A stretch of 64,000 bases of DNA from Cupriavidus neocaledonicus (GTDB lineage: Bacteria; Pseudomonadota; Gammaproteobacteria; Burkholderiales; Burkholderiaceae): NCBI RefSeq assembly GCF_000372525.1, contig NZ_AQUR01000105.1, positions 163,435 to 227,434 on the forward strand, read 5' to 3'. The position numbers and the translations under genes are program-made. Shown piece by piece: positions 54,170-61,932 of this stretch; position 1 is the first letter of the stretch; every line of letters begins with the position of its first letter. The notes beneath the pieces are model-generated. The model saw only the letters and a list, made by a program, of their open reading frames with translations, had not been told where the DNA came from and did no database searches.

Positions 54170-54837
54170 GCGGGATCGGGCCCCTTTACCGCCACCGGGA
54201 TGCCCGCCACCAGCAGCCGTACGCAGTCGGCGGCGGCGGCCAGCTTCTGGTTCAGGCGGCCCAGTTCATCGACATAGAAGCGGGTGATGGCGCCCATCGG
54301 GATCACGCCGAAGCCGATCTCGTTCGAGACCAGGATCACGTGGCCGGGCAGCGTCGGCAGCGCGTTGAGCAGCGCCTCGATTTCTTCGGTGAATGCCGCC
54401 GGCGGCGTGATCACGCCATGCTCGGGATAGCTGCGGCCGTTGGGGAAAAGCAGGTTGTTGATCCACAGCGTCATGCAATCGACCAGGATGCAGCCGTCGT
54501 GGCGCGCATTGGCATAGAGCGCATCGGCCAAATGCACCGGCTCTTCGACCAGGCGCCAGTCGGCGGGGCGGCGCGCGCGGTGCAGCGCAATGCGGACCTC
54601 AAGCTCCTGGTCGGCGTGGGCCGGGTCCTGGTGCGCGGTGGCGATGTAGGTGACCGGCCCGCCGGTGACGGTGGCGTGGTCGGTGGCGAGCTGCTCGGCA
54701 AAGTGGCTCTTGCCGGAACGTGCGCCGCCCAGCACCAGGGTGAGCTGGCGGCCGCCAGTCCCGCTGGCGGCCGCGCGCGGCTGCGCGGCAGGAGCGGTGC
54801 CGGACGCGTTGGCGGGGGCGATGGCCGGGGTTTCCAT
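54163..54837 (-). CDS. cobU: Bifunctional adenosylcobinamide kinase / guanylyltransferase
   Basis: A 224-residue CobU/CobP. P-loop GGARSGKS is near residue 36, the guanylylation region IALHRARRPADW near 82, then ILVDCMTLWINNLLF and VILVSNEIGFGVIPM. The first 30 residues are Ala/Pro-rich and variable. ATG 54837 is the first credible start. It is divergent from cobQ, leaving 68 bases for both promoters. Confidence 0.94.
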   Translation of the reverse strand: METPAIAPANASGTAPAAQPRAAASGTGGRQLTLVLGGARSGKSHFAEQLATDHATVTGGPVTYIATAHQDPAHADQELEVRIALHRARRPADWRLVEEPVHLADALYANARHDGCILVDCMTLWINNLLFPNGRSYPEHGVITPPAAFTEEIEALLNALPTLPGHVILVSNEIGFGVIPMGAITRFYVDELGRLNQKLAAAADCVRLLVAGIPVAVKGPDPAC

Positions 54838-54905
54838 CCGCGTATTGTAGCCGCCGCATCCGGGCATGGCACGGCCCGCGTGCAGGGCGGTGCGATAATC
54901 CGCCG

Positions 54906-56423
54906 ATGCAACCCGACTCTCCGCAATTCCGGCCCGCGGGTGCCCTGCGCGGCACCCTGATGGTCCAGGGCACCACCTCCGATGCCGGCAAGAGCACCAT
55001 CGTCGCCGGCCTGTGCCGGGTGCTGGCCCGCGCCGGCACGCGCGTGGTGCCGTTCAAGCCGCAGAACATGGCGCTGAACAGCGCCGTCACCGCCGACGGC
55101 GGCGAGATCGGCCGGGCCCAGGCGCTGCAGGCGCTGGCCGCTCGGCTGGCGCCGCACACCGACATGAACCCGGTGCTGCTCAAGCCCAGCAGCGACACCG
55201 GCGCCCAGGTCATCATCCACGGCCGCGCGCGGCTGGAGCTGGACGCGCGCGCCTACCACGCCTACAAGCCGCAGGCGATGCAGGCGGTGCTGGCCTCGCA
55301 CGCGCGCCTGGCGCAGGCCCATGAGGTCGTGCTGGTCGAGGGCGCCGGCAGCCCGGCCGAAGTCAACCTGCGCGAGCGCGACATCGCCAACATGGGCTTT
55401 GCCGAGCAGGTCGACTGCCCGGTGGTGCTGGTCGCGGACATCGACCGCGGCGGCGTGTTCGCGCACCTGCTCGGCACGCTCGACTGCCTGTCCGAGAGCG
55501 AGCGAGCGCGCGTGACCGGCTTCATCATCAACCGCTTCCGCGGTGATATCGGGCTGCTGGAGCCGGGACTGGACTGGCTGGTGGCGCGCACCGGCAAGCC
55601 GGTATTCGGCGTGCTGCCGTACCTGCACGGCCTGCACCTGGACGCCGAGGACGCCATCATCGGCGCGCAGGCCGAGGCCGGCCATGCCGCGCAGCGGCTG
55701 CGCGTGATCGTGCCGGTGCTGCCGCGCATCGCCAACCATACCGACTTCGACGCGCTGCGCGCGCACCCGCAGGTCGACCTGCAGTTTGTCGGCCCCGGCC
55801 GGCCGATCCCGCACGCCGACCTGGTAGTGCTGCCGGGCAGCAAGAACGTGCGCGGCGATCTCGACTTCCTGCGCGCCAACGGCTGGGACACGGCGCTGGC
55901 GCGGCACCTGCGCTATGGCGGCAAGCTGATCGGCATCTGCGGGGGCATGCAGATGCTGGGGCGGCAGGTGCATGACCCCGATGGCCGCGAAGGCCCCGCC
56001 GGCAGCAGCGCCGGCCTGGGCTGGCTCGATTACGAAACCACGCTGGCCGCCGACAAGCAGTTGCGCCAGGTGCACGGACGCCTGGCCCCGGATCCCGGCG
56101 GCGCACCGGTGCGCGGCTACGAGATCCACCTCGGCGTTACCACCGGCAAGGGCCTGGAGGAGCCGGCGCTGTGGCTGGACCGCGGCGACGGCACCCTGCG
56201 GCCGGACGGGGCGCGTTCGGCCGACGGCCAGGTGCTGGCCACCTATGTCCACGGCCTGTTCGACGATCCCGCCGGCTGCCAGGCGCTGCTGCGCTGGGCC
56301 GGGCTGGACCAGGCGCACGCGCTCGATCTCGACGCGCTGCGCGAGGCGTCGATCGAGCGCCTGGCCGACACCATGGCCGCGCACCTGGACCTGGCGGCAC
56401 TGCTGGCGCCGTTGCGGCGCTGA
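54906..56423 (+). CDS. cobQ: Cobyric acid synthase
   Basis: A 505-residue CobQ/CbiP that amidates adenosylcobyrinic a,c-diamide at four positions. The N-terminal ATPase part has VQGTTSDAGKSTIVAGLCR and FKPQNMALNS; the C-terminal glutamine amidotransferase part has the nucleophile in GICGGMQML near residue 347 and the triad histidine in YVHGLF. It stands alone on the plus strand, divergent from the cobU-cbiB-cobD-btuF block. Confidence 0.95.
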   Translation: MQPDSPQFRPAGALRGTLMVQGTTSDAGKSTIVAGLCRVLARAGTRVVPFKPQNMALNSAVTADGGEIGRAQALQALAARLAPHTDMNPVLLKPSSDTGAQVIIHGRARLELDARAYHAYKPQAMQAVLASHARLAQAHEVVLVEGAGSPAEVNLRERDIANMGFAEQVDCPVVLVADIDRGGVFAHLLGTLDCLSESERARVTGFIINRFRGDIGLLEPGLDWLVARTGKPVFGVLPYLHGLHLDAEDAIIGAQAEAGHAAQRLRVIVPVLPRIANHTDFDALRAHPQVDLQFVGPGRPIPHADLVVLPGSKNVRGDLDFLRANGWDTALARHLRYGGKLIGICGGMQMLGRQVHDPDGREGPAGSSAGLGWLDYETTLAADKQLRQVHGRLAPDPGGAPVRGYEIHLGVTTGKGLEEPALWLDRGDGTLRPDGARSADGQVLATYVHGLFDDPAGCQALLRWAGLDQAHALDLDALREASIERLADTMAAHLDLAALLAPLRR

Positions 56424-56471
56424 AGTTGCGGCGGGGTCCACCGCGCCACGCGGCGGCAAGCAGCGGCCCTG

Positions 56472-56498
56472 CTAGAATCGCGAATCCTTCGCATTCGC
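56472..56498 (+). promoter_or_regulatory. Candidate -10 and palindrome before the PepSY gene
   Basis: A TAGAAT hexamer lies at about 56473-56478, followed at once by the palindrome GCGAAT-N7-ATTCGC (56480-56498). No clear -35 was found. The position fits a promoter with an overlapping operator for the PepSY gene. Confidence 0.35.
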
Positions 56499-56571
56499 AT
56501 CGTTGCGCGGAGATGGCTTTGGCGCCATATTCCGCGCCTTGCAGCGTCCGCTCAACGTACTTCACCCCGTC

Positions 56572-57765
56572 ATGGTCACCGGCCGCCTGCGCGTCGTCCT
56601 CGTCAAGCTGCATCGTTATATCGGCCTCGGTCTCGGCCTGCTGTTCGTCCTGATGGGGCTGACCGGCATGACCATCGCCTGGCGCGATGAACTCGATGCC
56701 TGGCTCAATCCCGACCTGCTGGTGGCCTCCGCGCCGATGACGGCGCCGGTGACCCCGGACACGGTCCAGGCGGTAACCGAGCGGCTGGCGGCACCGCCCT
56801 ACGGCAAGCCCAACCTGCTGATGCTGCCGACCCATGCCGATGGCGTCTTTATCGCCTGGTATCCGGTCAAGGGGCCAGGCGGCGCGGTGCCGGGGCGCTC
56901 GCGCCAGGTGATGGTCGACCCGGTCACGCTGGCGGTGAAGGGCGAGCGCGTCTGGGGCGAGGCCGGGCTGTCGCGCCGGCTGCTGCTGCCCACGCTGTTC
57001 CACCTGCACCGCTACCTGCTGTCGGGCGATACCGGCAAGACCATCACCGGCGTGGCCGGCATGCTGCTGTTGCTGACCACGCTGGTCGGCGTGGCGGCGT
57101 GGTGGCCCAAGATGAAGCTGCGCTCGGTGGTGCAGGCCTTCCGCATCACGCATGGCGGTTCCTGGTCGCGCTTCAACTATTCGCTGCACCGCGCCGGCGG
57201 CATCCTGGCCGCGCCGGTGCTCGCCGTCATCGCGTTTTCCGGCTGGTACCTGAACCTGCCCAAGTGGGTGACGCCGATCGTGGCGGGCGTGATGACGGTG
57301 ACGCCGCCCGCCAAGCACGTCTCGGCACCGGCGCCGGCCGGGGCGCGGCCGCTGGGAGCGGGCGAGATCATGGCGGCGGCGCAGGCGCAGTTCCCGCAGG
57401 CGCAGGTCACCCGCATCGGCTTCCCGCGCAAGCCGGGCGATGCCTTCGAGATCCGGCTGTGCCAGCCGGGCGAGGTGCGCCAGCACACCGGCGCCACGCG
57501 GCTTTGGCTCGATGCGTGGACCGGCGCGCCCCTGGGCGTGCGCGATCCTCAGCAGTCGCCCGCCGGCGACACGCTGCTGAACTGGCAATTCCCGCTGCAT
57601 ACCGGCGAAGCCTTCGGCCTGCCAGGGCGGATCTTCATCACGCTGTTCGGGCTGGCACCGCTGGCGTTCGCCGTGACCGGCACGCTGATCTGGTGGAAGC
57701 GGCGGCGCGGCCACCAGCGCCATGTGGTGAAGAGCGCGCAGCGCGCCGGCATGCACCGGGCATGA
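56572..57765 (+). CDS. PepSY-associated transmembrane helix domain protein
   Basis: A 397-residue membrane protein of the PepSY_TM family: N-terminal LHRYIGLGLGLLFVLMGLTGM, then a periplasmic PepSY-like part, HLHRYLLSGDTGKTITGVAGM, a helix pair, FNYSLHRAGGILAAPVLAVIAFSG and a C-terminal helix before KRRRGHQRH. Relatives are linked to ferric-siderophore or heme handling and flavin-dependent reduction. ATG 56572 is preferred; ATG 56503 would add 23 residues. Confidence 0.85.
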   Translation: MVTGRLRVVLVKLHRYIGLGLGLLFVLMGLTGMTIAWRDELDAWLNPDLLVASAPMTAPVTPDTVQAVTERLAAPPYGKPNLLMLPTHADGVFIAWYPVKGPGGAVPGRSRQVMVDPVTLAVKGERVWGEAGLSRRLLLPTLFHLHRYLLSGDTGKTITGVAGMLLLLTTLVGVAAWWPKMKLRSVVQAFRITHGGSWSRFNYSLHRAGGILAAPVLAVIAFSGWYLNLPKWVTPIVAGVMTVTPPAKHVSAPAPAGARPLGAGEIMAAAQAQFPQAQVTRIGFPRKPGDAFEIRLCQPGEVRQHTGATRLWLDAWTGAPLGVRDPQQSPAGDTLLNWQFPLHTGEAFGLPGRIFITLFGLAPLAFAVTGTLIWWKRRRGHQRHVVKSAQRAGMHRA

Positions 57766-57800
57766 AAAAAGGCAGGCCGCCGGGCCTGCCTTGTTATTTC
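57763..57800. terminator. Terminator between the PepSY gene and panC
   Basis: GGCAGGCC pairs with GGCCTGCC (stem about 57771-57791), preceded by six A and followed by TTGTTATTT on the plus strand. It separates two convergent genes and can work in both directions. Confidence 0.65.
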
Positions 57801-57821
57801 GGCGGTCGCGGAACGCGCCGC

Positions 57822-58670
57822 TCAGATTTCCAGGTTGTCGATCAGCCGGGTCGCGCCCAGCCGGGCCGCGGTCAGGATCACCAGCGGCTCGCCGGCAAGG
57901 AATTCCTCGCGCGTGGGTGCCTGCAGGTTGACGCGCTTGCGGATCGACACATAGTCCGGCTTCCAGCCACGCTGTTCCAGCGAGGCGCGGGCGCTGGCCT
58001 CCACCGCCAGCAGGTCGGCCGAGGCACGGTCGCCACCCAGCACGGTGTCGCGCACGTCGTGCAGGGTGCGGTACAGCACCGGCGCCTCGGCGCGCTCGTC
58101 CGGGCTCAGGTAGCGGTTGCGCGACGACAGCGCCAGGCCGTCTTCGGCGCGCACGGTCTCGGCGGGAATGATGTCGATCGGCAGCGCGAACTGCTGCACC
58201 ATCTGGCGCACGATCATCAGCTGCTGGTAGTCCTTCTTGCCGAACACCGCCACGCGCGGCTGCGCGCACGAGAACAGCTTCATCACCACGGTGCACACGC
58301 CCTTGAAGAAGCCGGGGCGGAACTCGCCTTCGAGGATGTCGCCCAGGTCGTGCGGCGGCTCGACGCGGTATTCCTGGGGCACCGGGTACATGTCGCGCTC
58401 GGAAGGCGCGAACAGCACGTAGACGCCTTCGCTCTGCAGTTTTTCGATGTCGTCCTGCAGCGTGCGCGGGTATTTGTCGAAATCCTCGTTCGGGCCGAAC
58501 TGCAGGCGGTTGACGAAGATGGATGCCACCACCGGGTCGCCATGCTGGCGCGCCAGGCGCATCAGCGACAGGTGGCCTTCGTGCAGGTTGCCCATGGTGG
58601 GGACGAAGGCCGCGCGGTTCTGGCCGCGCAGCTGGTCCCGCAGCTCTTGGATGGAGGAAATGACTTTCAT
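57822..58670 (-). CDS. panC: Pantothenate synthetase
   Basis: A 282-residue ligase that joins pantoate and beta-alanine with ATP. The HIGH-like motif PTMGNLHEGHLSLM is near residue 25; FGPNEDFDKYPRTL, GKKDYQQLMIVRQMV and SSRNRYLSPDER follow, as in the family. It lies 137 bases downstream of scpA on the same strand. Confidence 0.95.
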   Translation of the reverse strand: MKVISSIQELRDQLRGQNRAAFVPTMGNLHEGHLSLMRLARQHGDPVVASIFVNRLQFGPNEDFDKYPRTLQDDIEKLQSEGVYVLFAPSERDMYPVPQEYRVEPPHDLGDILEGEFRPGFFKGVCTVVMKLFSCAQPRVAVFGKKDYQQLMIVRQMVQQFALPIDIIPAETVRAEDGLALSSRNRYLSPDERAEAPVLYRTLHDVRDTVLGGDRASADLLAVEASARASLEQRGWKPDYVSIRKRVNLQAPTREEFLAGEPLVILTAARLGATRLIDNLEI

Positions 58671-58807
58671 CTGCCTTGGTGTGCTGGTCGTGTAAGAGTG
58701 ACCCGGACGCCGGTCCGCGGCGGGCGGCGCCTGCCGTGCCGGTCTGGGCCGGCTGTCGGCGGATTGTAGATCAACTGGGCGGGGCTGGCCTCGGCGGTTC
58801 GGACGGG

Positions 58808-59698
58808 TCAGCTGGGGCTGTACGCCAATCGCACATAAATTGGCGCGAACGGCTCGGCCTGGGTGATCTCCACCAGCGATTCGCGCGACAGCTCGAGCAT
58901 GGCGATGAAGTTCACCACCACCACCGGCACGCCCTTGCCGGAGCGCACCGCGTCCTCGAACAGCTCCGAGAACTCCATGAAGCGCGCATGCTGCAGCCGG
59001 CGCAGGATCTGGCTCATATGCTCGCGCACCGACAGTTCCTCGCGCGAGATCTTGTGGTGCTGGTTGAGCTTGGCACGCTTGAGCACGTCGGCCCAGGCCG
59101 CCTGCAGGTCGACGGTTTCCACCTCGGGAAAGCGCGGCGCCAGGCTCTGCTCGATATAGACCTGCGAGCGCAGGAAGTCGCGGCCCAGCTGCGGCACCAT
59201 ATCCAGGCGCTGCGCGGCCAGCTTCATCTGCTCGTACTCCAGCAGGCGGCGCACCAGCTCGGCGCGCGGGTCTTCGGCTTCCTCGTCGCTGTCGGCCTTC
59301 TTGACCGGCAGCAGCATGCGCGACTTGATCTCGATCAGCATCGCCGCCATCAGCAGGTATTCCGCCGCCAGCTCCAGGTTGGTCTTGCGGATCTGCTCGA
59401 TATACGACAGGTACTGCCGCGTCACCTGCGACATCGGGATGTCGAGGACGTTGAAGTTCTGCTTGCGGATCAGGTACAGCAGCAGATCCAGCGGGCCCTC
59501 GAAGGCTTCGAGGAAGATCTCGAGCGCGTCCGGCGGGATGTAGAGGTCCTGCGGCAGCTTGAACAGCGGCTCGCCGTACAGGCGCGCGAACGCCATCCCG
59601 TCGACCATGTCGGCGGGGCCGGCCGGCCCGGCGGCGGCGGGCGCCACCGCGGGCAGCTCCACGGGCAGCGGCAGCTTGTCCTGGTCGCCTGCGCTCAT
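58808..59698 (-). CDS. scpA: Segregation and condensation protein A
   Basis: A 296-residue kleisin that bridges SMC heads. N-terminal FEGPLDLLLYLIRKQNFNVLDIPM and YLSYIEQIRKTNLELAAEYLLMAA are the SMC-neck-binding region; the C-terminal winged helix (VVVNFIAMLELSRESLVEITQ) is present. The first 30 residues are Pro/Ala-rich and variable. No scpB is in the window. Confidence 0.93.
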   Translation of the reverse strand: MSAGDQDKLPLPVELPAVAPAAAGPAGPADMVDGMAFARLYGEPLFKLPQDLYIPPDALEIFLEAFEGPLDLLLYLIRKQNFNVLDIPMSQVTRQYLSYIEQIRKTNLELAAEYLLMAAMLIEIKSRMLLPVKKADSDEEAEDPRAELVRRLLEYEQMKLAAQRLDMVPQLGRDFLRSQVYIEQSLAPRFPEVETVDLQAAWADVLKRAKLNQHHKISREELSVREHMSQILRRLQHARFMEFSELFEDAVRSGKGVPVVVVNFIAMLELSRESLVEITQAEPFAPIYVRLAYSPS

Positions 59699-59732
59699 GG
59701 TGCGGTCGGCTCGGGCTCGGGGGCGGCGGGAA

Positions 59733-59924
59733 TCAGTTGTCCTGCGAGTAGACGTAGGGCTTCTGCGCCACGCGCGAAGCCTGGGCGCGGGCGCGCTCTT
59801 CGAGGTCGATCGGTGCCTTGTCCCACAGCAGGGCGCGGCCGTCGCGCTGCTCGGCCTCCAGCGTCGGGCGCTCTTGCTTGAGCTGCTTCAGGAACTGGGT
59901 GATATCGGATTCGTAGAGGGCCAT
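59733..59924 (-). CDS. DUF3460 family protein
   Basis: A 63-residue protein of a betaproteobacterial family of unknown function: YESDITQFLKQLKQERPTLE and RALLWDK are conserved. ATG 59924 is used; an upstream TTG would add two residues. It precedes scpA and panC by 34 bases and is probably the first gene of that unit. Confidence 0.85.
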   Translation of the reverse strand: MALYESDITQFLKQLKQERPTLEAEQRDGRALLWDKAPIDLEERARAQASRVAQKPYVYSQDN

Positions 59925-60114
59925 GTTCAACCGGGATGCACCCGTGCGGGCGCCAGATAGGTACAGTGGGCCATGATTTTACAGTATCGGCCCCCCGCGA
60001 TGCACGCCAGAGCGCAGGCGGGGGACCGCAAAGGCGCCGCGACGCATGGGAAAGTTCCGGCCGCGTGGCCGGGTGTGGTCAAATACCGACTTTGTATGTG
60101 TGGACAATGGGGCG

Positions 60115-61932
60115 ATGCCGCAAGACACCGCTATCACCGCTGACTCGGCTGGCCGTGCCGCCAGGCGCCTCGCCGCGCGCGCCATGGGCGCGCTCAGGAC
60201 GCTGGGCGTGGTGCTGGCGCTGGCGGCGGGCGGGGCCCAGGCCGCCTACAAGGTCGAGGTCGAGGCGCCCAAGCCGATCCGCGAGATGCTCGAGGAGCAC
60301 CTCGACCTGGCCCGCTACAAGGACCGCACCGATCTGTCGCAGGACCAGTTCGACTACATGGTCGAGACCGTCGGCGAGCAGGTGCGGGCCTTCACCTCCA
60401 CCGAAGGCTATTTCGATCCCACCACCACCACCCGCGTCGAGGGCGAGGGCGACAAGCGCGTGGTCCATGTGATGGTCGACCCCGGCGCGCGCACGCTGAT
60501 CCGCAATGTCGACCTGCAGGTGACCGGCCCGGCCGCGATCCAGTCGCCCGAGCAGGTGGCGGAAATGAAGGCCAAATGGGGCCTGCCCGCGGGCGAGCCG
60601 TTCCGCCAGGACGACTGGGACAAGGCCAAGGAAGACGCGCTGGTGACGCTGCAGAGCCACACCTACTACGGCGCGCGGCTGGCCGCGTCGCAGGCGCGGG
60701 TCGAGCCGGACGAACTGCGCGCGGACCTGGCGGCGCACTACGTCAGCGGCCCGGCCTACCGCCTGGGCCCGCTCAAGGTCACCGGCACGCGCCGCTACCC
60801 GGAACAGATCATCGTCAACGTCAACCCGCTCAACGAGGGCGAGCCGTACCGCGTCGAGCGGCTGCTGGAGCTGCAGCGCGCGATCCAGAACCAGCCGTAT
60901 TTCTCCAACGTCCAGGTCGACCTGGAGCCGCCGCCGGATGCCGAGCAGGCGCCGGACGGGGTGGTTACCGCGCCGGTGTCGGTGCGCGTGCGCGAATATC
61001 CTGTGCACCGGCTCAACAGCGGCGTCGGCTTTACCACCGATACCGGGGCGCAGGTGGAAGGGCGCTATTCCTACTACAACCTGTTCAACCGCGCCTGGAC
61101 CTTCGACTCGCAGGCGCGGATCGAACAGAAGCGTTCCTACCTGTTCGCCGAGGCGGCGATGCCGCCGTCGCGCGGCGCCTACCGCAACAGCGTGTACAGC
61201 AGCTACGAGCGCACCATCGATCTCGAGAACACCGATACCACCAGCCTGCGGGCGGGCCTGAAGCGCTCGCGCTCGCGCGAGAAGTACGACGTCACCACGT
61301 CGCTCGACTTCTACTATGACAAGCTGCTGCCCGAGGGCCAGGCCGCCCAGATCAGCAAGGCGCTGGTGCCGGCCTTCGCCTGGACCCGGCGCGATGTCGA
61401 CAACCCGGTGTTCCCGCGCCGCGGCAACGTGATCAACACCCAGATCGGGGTGGCCGCCAAGACCGTGCTCAGCGACGCCACCTTCCTGCGGCTGTACGGC
61501 CGGATCCGCCAGTACGTGCCGGTCGGCAAGCGCGACCTGGTGGTGGCGCGGCTGGAGCTGGGTGCCAACGTCACTGGCGACAGCGCCAGCCAGATCCCGG
61601 CGACGCTGCGCTTCCGCGCCGGCGGCACCGATTCGATCCGCGGCTACACCTACCAGTCGATCGGCACCCCCAGCGGCGCCAGCGTGCTGCCGGCCAAGTA
61701 CCTGGCCACCGGCAGCCTGGAGTACCAGTACTGGTTCAAGCCGGACTGGGGCGTGGCCGTGTTCTGGGATGCCGGCACCGCTGCCAACGACCTGCGTGGC
61801 GTGACCATCTACAACGGCGTGGGCATCGGCGTGCGCTGGCGCACACCGGTGGGCCCGCTGCAGCTGGATGTGGGCTATGGCATCCAGGAGCAGCAGTTCC
61901 GGCCGCATATCTCGCTGGGGGTGGCGTTCTGA
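60115..61932 (+). CDS. tamA: Outer-membrane assembly protein TamA
   Basis: A 605-residue Omp85-family protein. A signal peptide ends at GGAQA (about residue 42 from ATG 60115, or 20 from ATG 60184, which would give a more regular signal). Three POTRA-like domains (residues about 45-285) precede a 16-strand barrel with YNLFNRAWTFDSQARIEQ and the lid-lock region RFRAGGTDSIRGYTYQSIG. TamA works with TamB in outer-membrane assembly and lipid transport. The stop overlaps the tamB start by one base. Confidence 0.9.
   Translation: MPQDTAITADSAGRAARRLAARAMGALRTLGVVLALAAGGAQAAYKVEVEAPKPIREMLEEHLDLARYKDRTDLSQDQFDYMVETVGEQVRAFTSTEGYFDPTTTTRVEGEGDKRVVHVMVDPGARTLIRNVDLQVTGPAAIQSPEQVAEMKAKWGLPAGEPFRQDDWDKAKEDALVTLQSHTYYGARLAASQARVEPDELRADLAAHYVSGPAYRLGPLKVTGTRRYPEQIIVNVNPLNEGEPYRVERLLELQRAIQNQPYFSNVQVDLEPPPDAEQAPDGVVTAPVSVRVREYPVHRLNSGVGFTTDTGAQVEGRYSYYNLFNRAWTFDSQARIEQKRSYLFAEAAMPPSRGAYRNSVYSSYERTIDLENTDTTSLRAGLKRSRSREKYDVTTSLDFYYDKLLPEGQAAQISKALVPAFAWTRRDVDNPVFPRRGNVINTQIGVAAKTVLSDATFLRLYGRIRQYVPVGKRDLVVARLELGANVTGDSASQIPATLRFRAGGTDSIRGYTYQSIGTPSGASVLPAKYLATGSLEYQYWFKPDWGVAVFWDAGTAANDLRGVTIYNGVGIGVRWRTPVGPLQLDVGYGIQEQQFRPHISLGVAF

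Noticed and set aside
54471..56459. A 662-codon minus-strand frame opposite cobQ
   Set aside because: cobQ on the plus strand is a complete recognisable enzyme; the composition of this frame is typical of antisense.
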